A stretch of DNA of 64,000 nucleotides from the NCBI RefSeq assembly GCF_000829695.1, contig NZ_BBNN01000021.1, positions 29,599-93,598 on the forward strand, read 5' to 3'. The notes below the pieces were generated by a model. The model searched no databases and was not told where the DNA came from. It was given only the letters and a program-made list of their open reading frames with translations. Positions within the stretch are counted from its first letter, which is position 1. Each line of letters opens with the position of its first letter. Origin of the DNA: Streptomyces sp. NBRC 110035. Lineage in GTDB: Bacteria > Actinomycetota > Actinomycetes > Streptomycetales > Streptomycetaceae. Both the position numbers and the translations under genes were made by a program. Of the stretch, positions 47,800 through 59,075 are shown piece after piece.

Positions 47800-50700
47800 G
47801 TGAGCGCGCCGGCCGCCACGACCACGCTCGACGGAGGGGTGCGGGCCCACCCCGCCCCGGAAGCGCTGCTGCCCGGCCCGCCGGCCGCGGCCCGTCCGCA
47901 GGGGCTGCTGCCGCAGCTCGTCCTCGCCGTCGTCTGCGCGGCCTACGCGATCGGAGCGGCCTTCGGCTGGGGATCGGACCGACTCGCGCTGATCATGGGT
48001 GATTTCGGACTGAGCGCCGCGGCGGCCGCGGCCGCCGTCTCCTGCATCCTGTACGCGCGCGGCCCCCGCGTCCGCTTCCGGCCCGCCTGGCTGCTGTTCG
48101 GCATCTCCTCCGCCATGGCCTCCCTCGGCAATCTCGTCTGGGGGTGGTACGAGGTCGTCCTCGGACTCCCCGTGCCCAGCCCCAGCTACGCCGACCTGTT
48201 CTTCCTGTGCTTCGCGCCGCCCGCCATCGTGGGGCTGCTGGTGCTCGCCAAACGGCCCGTGACCAAGGCCGGCTGGGTCTGCCTGGGTCTGGACGCCTGG
48301 CTGATCGGCGGCTCCCTGCTCACGCTCGCGTGGAGCCTCGCACTCGCCCGGACCGCGCAGGCCGGGGGCGAGGACGTGGCGCACACCGCGCTGTCCCTGG
48401 CGTATCCGCTGCTCGACATCGCCCTGGTCAGCATGGTGCTGGCACTGCACTTCCGGCGGTCGGCGGTCAACCGGTCCGCGGTCAACACCGCGATCGGCGC
48501 GCTCGCGCTCACCGTGATGTGCGACGCCCTGTTCACCTCCCCGCTGCTGCACGACACCTACCGCTCGGGACAACTGCTCGACGCGGGCTGGTTCGCCGGC
48601 TCACTGCTCCTGGCGTACGCGCCCTGGACCCGTCCCCGGGGCGGCCGGCCCGAGGACGAGGGGCACACGCGCGTGGTGCGCGGGCACCTGCCCGGACCGC
48701 GCGGCGGACCGGATCCCCGGGCGAACGGACACCGGGCCACGGGCGATCCGGGGCACCGCGCGGTCCACGGGACGGCCCATGACACGGCTCACGACACGAT
48801 CCACCCCCCGGCCCACCACCCGTACCCCCGCCACCCGTACCACCACCAGAACCTCCGGCATCCGGCCGCGCCCGGTGGCGAGCGCGGGCGGTATCCGGTC
48901 TCCCGGCCCATCGCGGGCTCCCTCGGCGCGCTCGCGCCGTACCTCGCCGCCGCGGTGTGCACCCTGGGGATCCTCTACACCGTCCTCAACGGCCGCAGCG
49001 TCGACCGCGTGGTCCTGTTCACCGGCGGCACCGTGGTGCTCGCGCTCGTCGTGCGCCAGGGCATCATGCTGCTGGACAACATCACCCTCACCCAGGAACT
49101 GGCCCACAAGGAGAACCACTTCCGCTCCCTGGTGCAGGGATCCAGCGACGTCATCATGATCGCCGCGCCGAGCGGCATCCTCCGCTACGTCTCCCCGGCC
49201 GCCGCCGGCGTGTACGGCCGCCCCGCGGAGGACCTGGTGGGGACGGAACTGGCGCAGCTCATCCACCCCGAGGACCTGGACTGTGTCGTGCACGAGGTAC
49301 GCCGGTTCCTCGCCGCCGGTCCGGCCGAGGAACCCACCACGCGCATCGAGTGCCGGTTCCGCTCCGGTGACGACGGCTGGCTGAACGTGGAATCGACCGT
49401 CAACCGGCACCACGGCGGCCTCATCTTCAACAGCCGGGACGTCACCGAGCGCGTGCGGCTCCAGGCGCAGCTCCAGCACAACGCCGAGCACGACCCGCTC
49501 ACCGACCTGCCCAACCGCTCCCTGTTCACCCGGCGCGTCCAGCAGGCCCTCTCCGGCCGCCGGGCCTCCGACCGGGGCGCCGCCCTCAGGGGCACGGCCG
49601 TGCTCTTCATCGACCTCGACGGCTTCAAGGCCGTCAACGACACCATCGGCCACCAGGCCGGCGACGAACTGCTGATCCACGCCGCCCGCAGACTCCGGGA
49701 CGCGGTCCGCAAGGGCGACACCGCCTCCCGGCTGGGCGGCGACGAGTTCGCCGCGCTGATCGTGGGCGACGGCGCCCGCGACCGGGAGGCCCGCGAGCGG
49801 CACATCCTGGAGCTCGCCGACCGTCTCAGGGTGACCCTCTCCCAGCCCTACCTCATCGACGGCAACGATGTCCGGGTCAACGCCTCCATCGGTGTCGCCT
49901 TCGCCGAACCGTCCCTCGGCGCGGGCGAGTTGCTGCGCAACGCGGACCTCGCCATGTACCGGGCCAAGGCCGGCGGCAAGGGCCGGGTGGAGCTCTACCG
50001 GCCGCAGATGCAGCAGGACGTCGTCCGCCGGGCGGAGCTGGCCACCCGGCTGCGCGCCGCGCTGCACGACGGCGAGTTCGCGCTGCTGCACCAGCCGGTG
50101 GTGTCCCTCCAGGACGGCAGGATCACCTCGGTCTGCGCCCAGGCGCGTTGGCGCTCCTCGCAGGGCGCGCTCTTCACCCCCGGGGAGTTCCTGCGCGTCG
50201 CCGAGGACAGCGAGAAGACCGCCGAACTGGGCCGCTGGCTGCTCGAGGAGGCCGTGGAACAGGCCGCCGAACGGCAGGCGACAGGCGTGGCGGTGCCCGT
50301 GGCGGTCCGGGTCGGTGCCCGCCGGCTCCTCGACCGCTCGCTGCCGCTCGGCTCCATCGAGGCCCTGCTCACCCGGCACGGACTGCCCTTCGGCTCACTG
50401 GTCGTCGAGGTGGCCGAGACCGACCCGCGGGTCTGCCTGGACGAGCTGGAGCGCCGGCTGGCCGCGCTCAAGCGGGTCGGCGTCCGGATCGCCCTGGACG
50501 GCTTCGGCGGTGGCTGTGCGGCGATCCCCGCTCTCAGGCGCCTTCCCGTCGACGTACTGAAACTCGACCGCAGCCTGGTCGAGGGCGTGGTCGAGTCCGC
50601 GCGGCTGTACAAGATCACCAGTGGGCTGCTGCGGATCGCCGGGGACCTGGGCATGCAGTCCGTGGCCGACGGAGTGGACCTGCCCGAGCAGGTCGTCGCC

Positions 50701-50940
50701 CTGCGCGCGATGGGATGCACGCACGGTCAGGGCATGGCCTTCTCCGGACCGCTGGACGAGTACCGGCTGCGCAGAGCACTCGGCACCGGCCGCTGTCCGG
50801 TGCCGCACGGACCGGCCGAACCCGTGTACGCGGGCAGGGGCTCCGGAGGCTCGGGAGGGTACGCGTCGGGGGTCGCCTCGGTGCTCCGCACCGGTGCGGT
50901 CCTGCGCTCACATGATGAGACTCCCGTCCCACCCACTTGA
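47800..50940 (+). CDS. Membrane PAS-GGDEF-EAL protein with degenerate EAL (c-di-GMP signalling)
   Basis: A 1046-aa protein from GTG 47800 (gggaggag at 47789-47796); longer starts to 47620 give a poor Arg/Pro-rich extension. Seven or so helices (about residues 35-280) precede a His-rich linker (residues about 315-360), then two more helices. PAS: FRSLVQGSSDVIMIAAPSG near residue 445. GGDEF: LGGDEFAALI near residue 646, with an RxxD I-site (RKGD) five residues before it. The EAL domain has CAQARW for EALxRW, VRVGAR for VNVS, DGFGGG for DDFGTG and DGVD for EGVE, so phosphodiesterase activity is probably lost. Likely a diguanylate cyclase with product inhibition. Confidence 0.85.
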   Translation: MSAPAATTTLDGGVRAHPAPEALLPGPPAAARPQGLLPQLVLAVVCAAYAIGAAFGWGSDRLALIMGDFGLSAAAAAAAVSCILYARGPRVRFRPAWLLFGISSAMASLGNLVWGWYEVVLGLPVPSPSYADLFFLCFAPPAIVGLLVLAKRPVTKAGWVCLGLDAWLIGGSLLTLAWSLALARTAQAGGEDVAHTALSLAYPLLDIALVSMVLALHFRRSAVNRSAVNTAIGALALTVMCDALFTSPLLHDTYRSGQLLDAGWFAGSLLLAYAPWTRPRGGRPEDEGHTRVVRGHLPGPRGGPDPRANGHRATGDPGHRAVHGTAHDTAHDTIHPPAHHPYPRHPYHHQNLRHPAAPGGERGRYPVSRPIAGSLGALAPYLAAAVCTLGILYTVLNGRSVDRVVLFTGGTVVLALVVRQGIMLLDNITLTQELAHKENHFRSLVQGSSDVIMIAAPSGILRYVSPAAAGVYGRPAEDLVGTELAQLIHPEDLDCVVHEVRRFLAAGPAEEPTTRIECRFRSGDDGWLNVESTVNRHHGGLIFNSRDVTERVRLQAQLQHNAEHDPLTDLPNRSLFTRRVQQALSGRRASDRGAALRGTAVLFIDLDGFKAVNDTIGHQAGDELLIHAARRLRDAVRKGDTASRLGGDEFAALIVGDGARDREARERHILELADRLRVTLSQPYLIDGNDVRVNASIGVAFAEPSLGAGELLRNADLAMYRAKAGGKGRVELYRPQMQQDVVRRAELATRLRAALHDGEFALLHQPVVSLQDGRITSVCAQARWRSSQGALFTPGEFLRVAEDSEKTAELGRWLLEEAVEQAAERQATGVAVPVAVRVGARRLLDRSLPLGSIEALLTRHGLPFGSLVVEVAETDPRVCLDELERRLAALKRVGVRIALDGFGGGCAAIPALRRLPVDVLKLDRSLVEGVVESARLYKITSGLLRIAGDLGMQSVADGVDLPEQVVALRAMGCTHGQGMAFSGPLDEYRLRRALGTGRCPVPHGPAEPVYAGRGSGGSGGYASGVASVLRTGAVLRSHDETPVPPT

Positions 50941-50973
50941 CAGTCGGTGCGCGCCGGGGGGAAGGTCAGTGCC

Positions 50974-51021
50974 ATGCGCACCCGAATTCTCGTACTTGGA
51001 CAGCGCGTCGGCCGACGCTGA
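50974..51021 (+). CDS. ilvB leader peptide MRTRILVLGQRVGRR
   Basis: A 15-codon ORF (ATG 50974, TGA 51019-51021) with consecutive Ile-Leu-Val-Leu codons and a later Val, about 150 nt before ilvB. A purine-rich ggggggaagg precedes it. A terminator hairpin with six T follows. This is the layout of ribosome-mediated attenuation by branched-chain aminoacyl-tRNA supply: stalling at the Ile/Leu/Val codons would let ilvBN be transcribed. It is too short for usual gene finders. Confidence 0.75.
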   Translation: MRTRILVLGQRVGRR

Positions 51022-51055
51022 GCATCGCCTGCTCAACGCCCCCGCCCGACGCGCT

Positions 51056-51089
51056 CCCCTCGCTTGCCTCATGGCACGAGGGGTTTTTT
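51056..51089 (+). terminator. Attenuator terminator before ilvB
   Basis: cccctcg (51056-51062) pairs with cgagggg (51077-51083), and inside it tgcc pairs with ggca around tcat; six T follow at 51084-51089. A textbook intrinsic terminator, rare in this genome, placed between the leader peptide and ilvB. Confidence 0.8.
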
Positions 51090-51168
51090 GTTGCACCAGC
51101 ACCCGTCGCACCGTCCGCGCACACCGCGCGAACCTCGCAAAAACCCTCAGCATCGAGAAGAGAAGCCG

Positions 51169-53061
51169 ATGACCGAGCAGGCCACCGGGGCCCACCCGCA
51201 GCCGCGGCCCCGATCCGGAGGACAGCAGTCCGCCCCCGAGAGCGTGACGGGCGCGCAATCCCTCATCCGCTCGCTCGAGGAGGTCGGCGCCGACACGGTA
51301 TTCGGCATTCCCGGCGGTGCGATCCTTCCCGCCTACGACCCGCTGATGGACTCCACGCGGGTGCGCCACGTCCTGGTCCGGCACGAGCAGGGCGCGGGCC
51401 ACGCGGCCACCGGGTACGCGCAGGCCACCGGCAAGGTCGGCGTCTGCATGGCGACCTCGGGCCCGGGCGCCACCAACCTGGTCACCCCGATCGCCGACGC
51501 GCACATGGACTCCGTGCCGGTGGTCGCGATCACCGGCCAGGTCGCCTCCAAGGCGATCGGCACGGACGCCTTCCAGGAGGCGGACATCGTCGGCATCACC
51601 ATGCCGATCACCAAGCACAACTTCCTGGTCACCAAGGCCAAGGACATCCCGCGGGTGATCGCCGAGGCCTTCCACATCGCCGCCACCGGCCGCCCCGGCC
51701 CGGTGCTCGTGGACATCGCCAAGGACGCCCTCCAGGCGCGGACCACCTTCTCCTGGCCGCCCACCATGGACCTGCCCGGCTACCGGCCCGTCACCAAGCC
51801 GCACGCCAAGCAGATCCGCGAGGCCGCCAAGCTCGTCACCTCCGCGAAGCGGCCGGTCCTCTACGTCGGCGGCGGCGTCATCAAGGCCCGGGCCACGGCC
51901 GAGCTGAAGGTCCTCGCGGAACTCACCGGAGCGCCCGTCACCACCACCCTGATGGGGCTCGGCGCATTCCCCGACAGCCACCCGCTGCACGTGGGAATGC
52001 CGGGCATGCACGGTGCGGTCACCGCCGTCACCGCGCTGCAGAAGGCCGACCTGATCGTCGCCCTCGGCGCCCGCTTCGACGACCGCGTCACCGGCAAGCT
52101 GGACAGCTTCGCCCCGTACGCCAAGATCGTCCACGCCGACATCGACCCGGCCGAGATCGGCAAGAACCGGGCTGCCGACGTGCCGATCGTCGGGGACGCC
52201 CGCGAGGTCCTGGCCGACCTCGTCCAGGCCGTCCAGAAGGAACACGCGGAGGGCCACCGGGGCGACTACACCGCCTGGTGGAAGGACCTGAGCCGCTGGC
52301 GCGACACCTACCCCCTGGGCTACGACCAGCCCGAGGACGGTTCGCTCTCCCCGCAGCAGGTCATCGAGCGCATCGGACAGCTGGCCCCCGAGGGCACGAT
52401 CTTCGCCGCCGGCGTCGGCCAGCACCAGATGTGGGCGGCCCACTTCGTCCAGTACGAGAAGCCCGCCACCTGGCTGAACTCCGGCGGTGCCGGAACCATG
52501 GGCTACGCCGTCCCGGCGGCCATGGGCGCCAAGGCCGGACAGCCCGGCCGGGCCGTCTGGGCGATCGACGGCGACGGCTGCTTCCAGATGACCAACCAGG
52601 AACTCACCACCTGCGCCCTGAACAACATCCCGATCAAGGTCGCCATCATCAACAACGGCGCCCTCGGGATGGTCCGCCAGTGGCAGACCCTGTTCTACAA
52701 CCAGCGTTACTCCAACACCGTGCTGCACTCCGGTCCCATCGAGGCGGGCCGTGCCCCCACCGACCTGGGCAGCGGCTCGGCGGTGGGTCCCGGCACCGAG
52801 CGGAGCGCCGGCACCCGGGTCCCCGACTTCGTCAAGCTGTCGGAGGCCATGGGCTGCTACGCGATCCGCTGCGAGGACCCGGCGGACCTCGACAAGGTCA
52901 TCGAGGAGGCGAACTCGATCAACGACCGCCCGGTCGTCGTGGACTTCATCGTCCACCAGGACGCCATGGTGTGGCCGATGGTCGCCGCCGGCACCTCCAA
53001 CGACGAGATCATGGCCGCCCGCGACGTCCGTCCCGACTTCGGCGACAACGAAGACGACTGA
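51169..53061 (+). CDS. ilvB: Acetolactate synthase large (catalytic) subunit
   Basis: A 630-aa ThDP enzyme that condenses two pyruvates to acetolactate, or pyruvate and 2-ketobutyrate to acetohydroxybutyrate, for Val/Leu/Ile synthesis. [18 protein letters not shown] lies near residue 40 and the ThDP-activating Glu is in [16 protein letters not shown] near residue 70. FAD-binding [16 protein letters not shown] and MLGMHG-like GMPGMHGAV follow. The ThDP/Mg motif is [17 protein letters not shown] near residue 465, then [13 protein letters not shown] low-complexity insert ([17 protein letters not shown]) sits near residue 540. Start ATG 51169 has agaag upstream. It is coupled to ilvN 28 bp downstream. 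Confidence 0.96.
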   Translation: MTEQATGAHPQPRPRSGGQQSAPESVTGAQSLIRSLEEVGADTVFGIPGGAILPAYDPLMDSTRVRHVLVRHEQGAGHAATGYAQATGKVGVCMATSGPGATNLVTPIADAHMDSVPVVAITGQVASKAIGTDAFQEADIVGITMPITKHNFLVTKAKDIPRVIAEAFHIAATGRPGPVLVDIAKDALQARTTFSWPPTMDLPGYRPVTKPHAKQIREAAKLVTSAKRPVLYVGGGVIKARATAELKVLAELTGAPVTTTLMGLGAFPDSHPLHVGMPGMHGAVTAVTALQKADLIVALGARFDDRVTGKLDSFAPYAKIVHADIDPAEIGKNRAADVPIVGDAREVLADLVQAVQKEHAEGHRGDYTAWWKDLSRWRDTYPLGYDQPEDGSLSPQQVIERIGQLAPEGTIFAAGVGQHQMWAAHFVQYEKPATWLNSGGAGTMGYAVPAAMGAKAGQPGRAVWAIDGDGCFQMTNQELTTCALNNIPIKVAIINNGALGMVRQWQTLFYNQRYSNTVLHSGPIEAGRAPTDLGSGSAVGPGTERSAGTRVPDFVKLSEAMGCYAIRCEDPADLDKVIEEANSINDRPVVVDFIVHQDAMVWPMVAAGTSNDEIMAARDVRPDFGDNEDD

Positions 53062-53089
53062 GCCGGGAAGAGCGAAGAGGAAACCCGAC

Positions 53090-54731
<1,642 letters not shown>

Positions 54732-54993
54732 GCCGCACGGCCGGGGCCGGGGCGACGCGCTCCGGCCCCGGCCGAACCCGGGGTAACGTCGGTGGTACGG
54801 CGTTGTCCGTCCCGTCCTGCCACGGACGGGTGATCCTTCCGAAGCGGCGTAAGACGACGCCCTCGGCGCCACTAGACTGCTGCACTACATACGCGTCAGG
54901 CCCACAGCGTCGTGCGTCTTCCACGCGGCTAGCACTTCTTCACCGCATGCGGCCGTCGGGACGGCCGTCCGCATTGGACATGTGAGGACTCAC
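54732..54993. promoter_or_regulatory. ilvC to serA intergenic region
   Basis: 262 bp without a gene. TAGACT at 54873-54878 could be a -10 box for serA. A hairpin cggccgt/acggccg (54950-54967) lies just before the serA ribosome site gagga and could influence translation. No leader peptide is evident. Confidence 0.45.
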
Positions 54994-56583
54994 GTGAGCT
55001 CGAAACCTGCCGTACTCATCGCCGAAGAACTGTCGCCCGCGACCGTGGACGCGCTCGGCCCGGACTTCGAGATCCGCCACTGCAACGGAGCGGACCGCGC
55101 CGAACTGCTGCCGGCCATCGCCGACGTGGACGCGATCCTGATCCGCTCGGCAACCAAGGTCGACGCCGAGGCCATCGCCGCCGCGAGGAAGCTCAAGGTC
55201 GTCGCGCGGGCCGGCGTCGGCCTGGACAACGTCGACGTCTCCGCCGCCACCAAGGCCGGCGTGATGGTGGTCAACGCGCCCACCTCGAACATCGTGACCG
55301 CCGCGGAACTCGCGTGCGGTCTGGTCATCGCCACCGCGCGCAACATTCCGCAGGCCAACGCCGCGCTGAAGAACCACGAGTGGAAGCGCAGCAAGTACAC
55401 GGGCGTCGAGCTCGCCGAGAAGACCCTTGGAGTCGTGGGTCTGGGCCGGATCGGCGCCCTCGTCGCGCAGCGCATGTCCGCCTTCGGCATGAAGGTCGTC
55501 GCCTACGACCCCTACGTGCAGCCCGCCCGGGCCGCGCAGATGGGCGTCAAGGTGCTGTCGCTGGACGAGCTGCTCGAGGTCTCCGACTTCATCACCGTCC
55601 ACCTGCCCAAGACCCCCGAGACGCTCGGCCTGATCGGTGACGAGGCGCTGCGCAAGGTCAAGCCGAGCGTGCGCGTCATCAACGCCGCGCGCGGCGGCAT
55701 CGTCGACGAGGAGGCGCTGTACGCGGCGCTCAAGGAGGGCCGCGTCGCCGGCGCCGGCCTGGACGTGTACGCGAAGGAGCCCTGCACGGACTCCCCGCTC
55801 TTCGAGTTCGACCAGGTCGTCTGCACCCCGCACCTCGGTGCGTCCACCGACGAGGCCCAGGAGAAGGCCGGCATCGCCGTCGCCCGCTCGGTGCGCCTCG
55901 CGCTCGCCGGCGAGCTGGTCCCGGACGCGGTGAACGTGCAGGGCGGCGTCATCGCCGAGGACGTCAAGCCGGGCCTGCCGCTCGCCGAGCGCCTCGGCCG
56001 GATCTTCACGGCGCTGGCCGGCGAGGTCGCCGTCCGTCTCGACGTCGAGGTGTACGGCGAGATCACCCAGCACGACGTGAAGGTGCTCGAACTCTCCGCG
56101 CTCAAGGGCGTCTTCGAGGACGTCGTCGACGAGACGGTGTCCTACGTGAACGCGCCGCTGTTCGCCCAGGAGCGGGGTGTCGAGGTCCGGCTGACCACCA
56201 GCTCCGAGTCCGCCGACCACCGCAACGTCGTCACGGTGCGCGGCACCCTGGCCGACGGCGAGGAGATCGCGGTCTCCGGCACGCTGGCCGGTCACAAGAA
56301 CGTCCAGAAGATCGTCGCGGTCGGCGAGTACGACGTGGACCTCGCGCTCGCGGACCACATGGCCGTGCTGCGCTACGAGGACCGCCCCGGTGTCGTCGGC
56401 ACCGTGGGCCGGGTCTTCGGCGAGGCCGGCATCAACATCGCCGGCATGCAGGTCGCGCGCGCCGCGGCCGGCGGCGAGGCCCTCGCCGTCCTGACCGTCG
56501 ACGACACGGTGCCCTCCGCGGTCCTGGCCGAGCTCGCGGCGGAGATCGGCGCCACGTCGGCCCGCTCGGTGGAGCTCGTCTGA
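54994..56583 (+). CDS. serA: D-3-phosphoglycerate dehydrogenase
   Basis: A 529-aa enzyme opening the serine pathway (3-phosphoglycerate to 3-phosphohydroxypyruvate, NAD). GTG 54994 with gagga upstream is preferred over GTG 54982. It is the long (type I) form: VVARAGVGLDNVDVSAATKA near residue 70, TLGVVGLGRIGALVAQRM near residue 145, the catalytic Arg in INAARGGIVDEEALY near residue 230 and the Glu/His region CTPHLGASTDEAQE near residue 280. An intervening domain (residues about 315-450) and a C-terminal ACT domain, LRYEDRPGVVGTVGRVFGEA, allow serine feedback control. Confidence 0.96.
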   Translation: MSSKPAVLIAEELSPATVDALGPDFEIRHCNGADRAELLPAIADVDAILIRSATKVDAEAIAAARKLKVVARAGVGLDNVDVSAATKAGVMVVNAPTSNIVTAAELACGLVIATARNIPQANAALKNHEWKRSKYTGVELAEKTLGVVGLGRIGALVAQRMSAFGMKVVAYDPYVQPARAAQMGVKVLSLDELLEVSDFITVHLPKTPETLGLIGDEALRKVKPSVRVINAARGGIVDEEALYAALKEGRVAGAGLDVYAKEPCTDSPLFEFDQVVCTPHLGASTDEAQEKAGIAVARSVRLALAGELVPDAVNVQGGVIAEDVKPGLPLAERLGRIFTALAGEVAVRLDVEVYGEITQHDVKVLELSALKGVFEDVVDETVSYVNAPLFAQERGVEVRLTTSSESADHRNVVTVRGTLADGEEIAVSGTLAGHKNVQKIVAVGEYDVDLALADHMAVLRYEDRPGVVGTVGRVFGEAGINIAGMQVARAAAGGEALAVLTVDDTVPSAVLAELAAEIGATSARSVELV

Positions 56584-56604
56584 CACGTCCGGTACGGCTG
56601 TTCG

Positions 56605-56646
56605 AAGGCGCCGGGGGACCGAGACTGCTCGGTCCCCCGGCGCCTT
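56605..56646. terminator. Bidirectional terminator between serA and the PucR-type gene
   Basis: A perfect 19-bp stem aaggcgccgggggaccgag (56605-56623) and ctcggtcccccggcgcctt (56628-56646) with a 4-nt loop, placed between two convergent genes. Confidence 0.85.
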
Positions 56647-56659
56647 TCGTGGAACCGCC

Positions 56660-57886
56660 CTACAGCCGCGCGCCCTTGAGAGCCATGTGCAGCAGCAGCC
56701 GGTCCTCGCCGTCGTCCAGGTCCAGGCCCGTGACCTGTTCGATCCGGGACAGGCGGTAGTAGAGGGTCTGGCGGTGGATGCCCAGCTCGGCGGCCGTGCG
56801 GCCGGCCTGGCCCGCCTGGTCGAGGTAGGTCTCGGCGGTCCGGGCGAGTTCCCGGTGCACCGGGAGGAGCAGGGGGCCGACGGCGGGGTCGGGGGCGGCC
56901 CGGCGGGGCAGCGCGGTCAGGAGCCGGTAGGGGCCGATCGACGACCAGCGGGCGACCGGGCCCAGGCGGGGCTCGGCCAGGGCCGCGCGGGCCGCCGCCG
57001 ACGCCTCGCCCCAGGCGGTGGACAGGCCGACGAGGCCGGAGCGGGGCGTGGCGATCCCGGCGGCCGGGGCGGCCGGGGCGGTCGCGGCAGTCGTCCCCGG
57101 CGCGGCGGGCCGGTGTCCGGGGCCGTTCGCGCGGGTCCGCTCGAGCAGCCGGGCGGCGGCCGCCGTCGCCGGGGTCAGCACGTCCGGGGCGCGCAGCCGC
57201 AGCAGCAGGGCCAGCGACACGTCCGAGGCCCCCCACGGCAGGGTGCACAGGGCCGTGGCGCCCGGCACCGTACGCACCGACGGGGCGTCCTCGGGGCCGG
57301 CGGAGGACCACGGGGCCACGCACACCAGCGTGTACGGGCCGTCGGCGCGGCCGCCCAGGGCACCGCGCAGCTCGGCGACCGCCAGATCGCGCTGCCCGTC
57401 GCGCTCCGCGCCGAGCACCGCCCGCAGCTCGCGGGTCAGGTCGGCACCGTGCTGCGCCTCGTCGGCGAGCAGCGCCCCGATCCGGGCGGTCACCCCCATC
57501 GCCGCGCCCAGCTGCTCCTCGGAGGGGCCCGGCTCGTAGTCGAGCAGCCAGACATAGCCGAGGACGACGCCCCGATGACGTACCGGCAGACAGACCCGGC
57601 CCCGGTGCACACCCGCCTCCGGAGTGCGCGGGATGCGGACCGGGCCCGTCGCCCGGGTGATGCCGAACCCCTCGAACCACGCCCGGACGGCGGCCGTCGA
57701 ACGGCGGGTGAGGATCGAGCGGGTGCGCACCGGGTCGAGGACGGACGGATCGAGCTCGCCCTCGCTGTCGTACGCGCCGAAGGCGAGCAGCTCGAAGTCA
57801 CGGTTCTCCAGGGTCGCCGGAGCGCCGAGCAGCTCCGAGATCTCGTCCACCAGCTCCTGGTAGTCATCCCTGTGTTCCGACGTCAC
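56660..57886 (-). CDS. PucR family transcriptional regulator, likely proline-utilisation regulator
   Basis: A 408-aa protein. GTG 57884-57886 ([20 protein letters not shown]) is the preferred start; an open extension to 57973 would reach into the divergent promoter. An N-terminal ligand-sensing part (residues about 1-150, with [20 protein letters not shown]) is followed by an Ala/Pro-rich middle and the C-terminal PucR HTH near residue 350: [40 protein letters not shown] and [17 protein letters not shown]. Divergent from proline dehydrogenase, an arrangement in which family members activate proline catabolism. Confidence 0.85.
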   Translation of the reverse strand: MTSEHRDDYQELVDEISELLGAPATLENRDFELLAFGAYDSEGELDPSVLDPVRTRSILTRRSTAAVRAWFEGFGITRATGPVRIPRTPEAGVHRGRVCLPVRHRGVVLGYVWLLDYEPGPSEEQLGAAMGVTARIGALLADEAQHGADLTRELRAVLGAERDGQRDLAVAELRGALGGRADGPYTLVCVAPWSSAGPEDAPSVRTVPGATALCTLPWGASDVSLALLLRLRAPDVLTPATAAAARLLERTRANGPGHRPAAPGTTAATAPAAPAAGIATPRSGLVGLSTAWGEASAAARAALAEPRLGPVARWSSIGPYRLLTALPRRAAPDPAVGPLLLPVHRELARTAETYLDQAGQAGRTAAELGIHRQTLYYRLSRIEQVTGLDLDDGEDRLLLHMALKGARL

Positions 57887-57953
57887 CCCGGCATTGTCCC
57901 GCAGAACCGCGCCACCTTCATACATCTGTCTGAGATCGGCGGTACGGATGCGT

Positions 57954-57963
57954 GACAGCTGTC
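57954..57963. promoter_or_regulatory. Palindrome gacagctgtc in the put divergent promoter
   Basis: A perfect 10-bp palindrome midway in the 178-bp region between the PucR-type gene and proline dehydrogenase; a candidate half-way operator. Core promoter boxes are not clear. Confidence 0.35.
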
Positions 57964-58064
57964 GATGGCCCACGATCGGATGGATCCCTAGGTTTCACGG
58001 TGGTTCTCCGTGCCGTACCCGAAGCGTCGGGGCACGGCCATTTCGCAGCTTGTGGAGGTGCCCC

Positions 58065-58991
58065 GTGCTGGGTCCCGTGATTCTCGCCGCCTCGCGCAGC
58101 GACCGGATGCGTCGCCTCGTCTCGGCGGCCCCGGTGACCAAGCAGGTCGTCGACCGCTTCATCCCCGGTGAGACCGTGGACGAGATCCTGCCCGTCATCG
58201 AGGAGCTCGCCGGCAACGGCCTGGAGCTGACGATGGACGTCGTCGGCGAGGACATCACCACTCCCGAGCAGGCCACCGCCGCGCGCGACGCCTACCTGGA
58301 GCTCATCGGCCGGCTCGGCCCGCTGGAGCTCGGTGCCCGCGCCGAGATGTCGGTGAAGCTGTCGATGTTCGGCCAGGCGCTCCCCGGCGGCCACGAACTC
58401 GCGCTCGCCAACGTCCGCCCGGTCGTCGAGGCCGCCGCCGCGATCGGTACCACGGTCACCCTCGACGCCGAGGACCACACCACCCTCGACTCGATGTTCG
58501 CCATCCACGACGAGCTGCGCGGGGACTTCCCGCAGACCGGCTGCGTCATCCAGGCCTACCTCTTCCGCACGCAGGAGGACGCGCGCCGCCTCGCCGCGAA
58601 CGGCAGTCGCGTACGGTTGGTGAAGGGCGCCTACAAGGAGCCCGCAGAGGTCGCCCACCAGCACAAGCACGAGATCGACAAGGCGTACGTGCGCATCCTG
58701 CGGACGCTGATGGAGGGCGAGGGGTACCCGATGATCGGGTCCCACGACCCGCGCCTGATCTCCATCACCCAGGAACTGGCCCGCACCGCCGGACGCAAGC
58801 CCGACGAGTACGAGTTCCAGATGCTCTACGGCATCCGCGGCGAGGAGCACCTGCGGCTGGCCGCCGAAGGCCACCGCATGCGCGTCTACACGGCCTACGG
58901 CACCGACTGGTACGGCTACTTCATGCGCCGTCTGGCGGAGAAGCCGGCGAACCTGCGCTTCTTCCTGCGCTCGATGGTCAGCAAGGGCTGA
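58065..58991 (+). CDS. putB: Proline dehydrogenase (monofunctional, FAD)
   Basis: A 308-aa enzyme oxidising proline to 1-pyrroline-5-carboxylate. GTG 58065 with ggagg at 58054-58058 is chosen; the open frame upstream lacks a site. The (beta/alpha)8 barrel has LTMDVVGEDITTPEQATAAR near residue 55, AEMSVKLSMFGQAL (FAD/catalytic Lys) near residue 90, VTLDAEDHTTLDSMF, VRLVKGAYKEPAEVAHQH near residue 185 and the C-terminal substrate loop YGTDWYGYFMRRLAEKPANL with Arg residues near residue 285. Separate from the P5C dehydrogenase, unlike fused PutA of proteobacteria. It forms an operon with pruA. Confidence 0.94.
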   Translation: MLGPVILAASRSDRMRRLVSAAPVTKQVVDRFIPGETVDEILPVIEELAGNGLELTMDVVGEDITTPEQATAARDAYLELIGRLGPLELGARAEMSVKLSMFGQALPGGHELALANVRPVVEAAAAIGTTVTLDAEDHTTLDSMFAIHDELRGDFPQTGCVIQAYLFRTQEDARRLAANGSRVRLVKGAYKEPAEVAHQHKHEIDKAYVRILRTLMEGEGYPMIGSHDPRLISITQELARTAGRKPDEYEFQMLYGIRGEEHLRLAAEGHRMRVYTAYGTDWYGYFMRRLAEKPANLRFFLRSMVSKG

Positions 58992-59075
58992 GCCCGAGCA
59001 CCGACGCCCGGGCATCCGACGGCTCGAGCACCACCGCTCAAGCACCCGCAGCTCAACTCAAGGAGTACGGAACCC

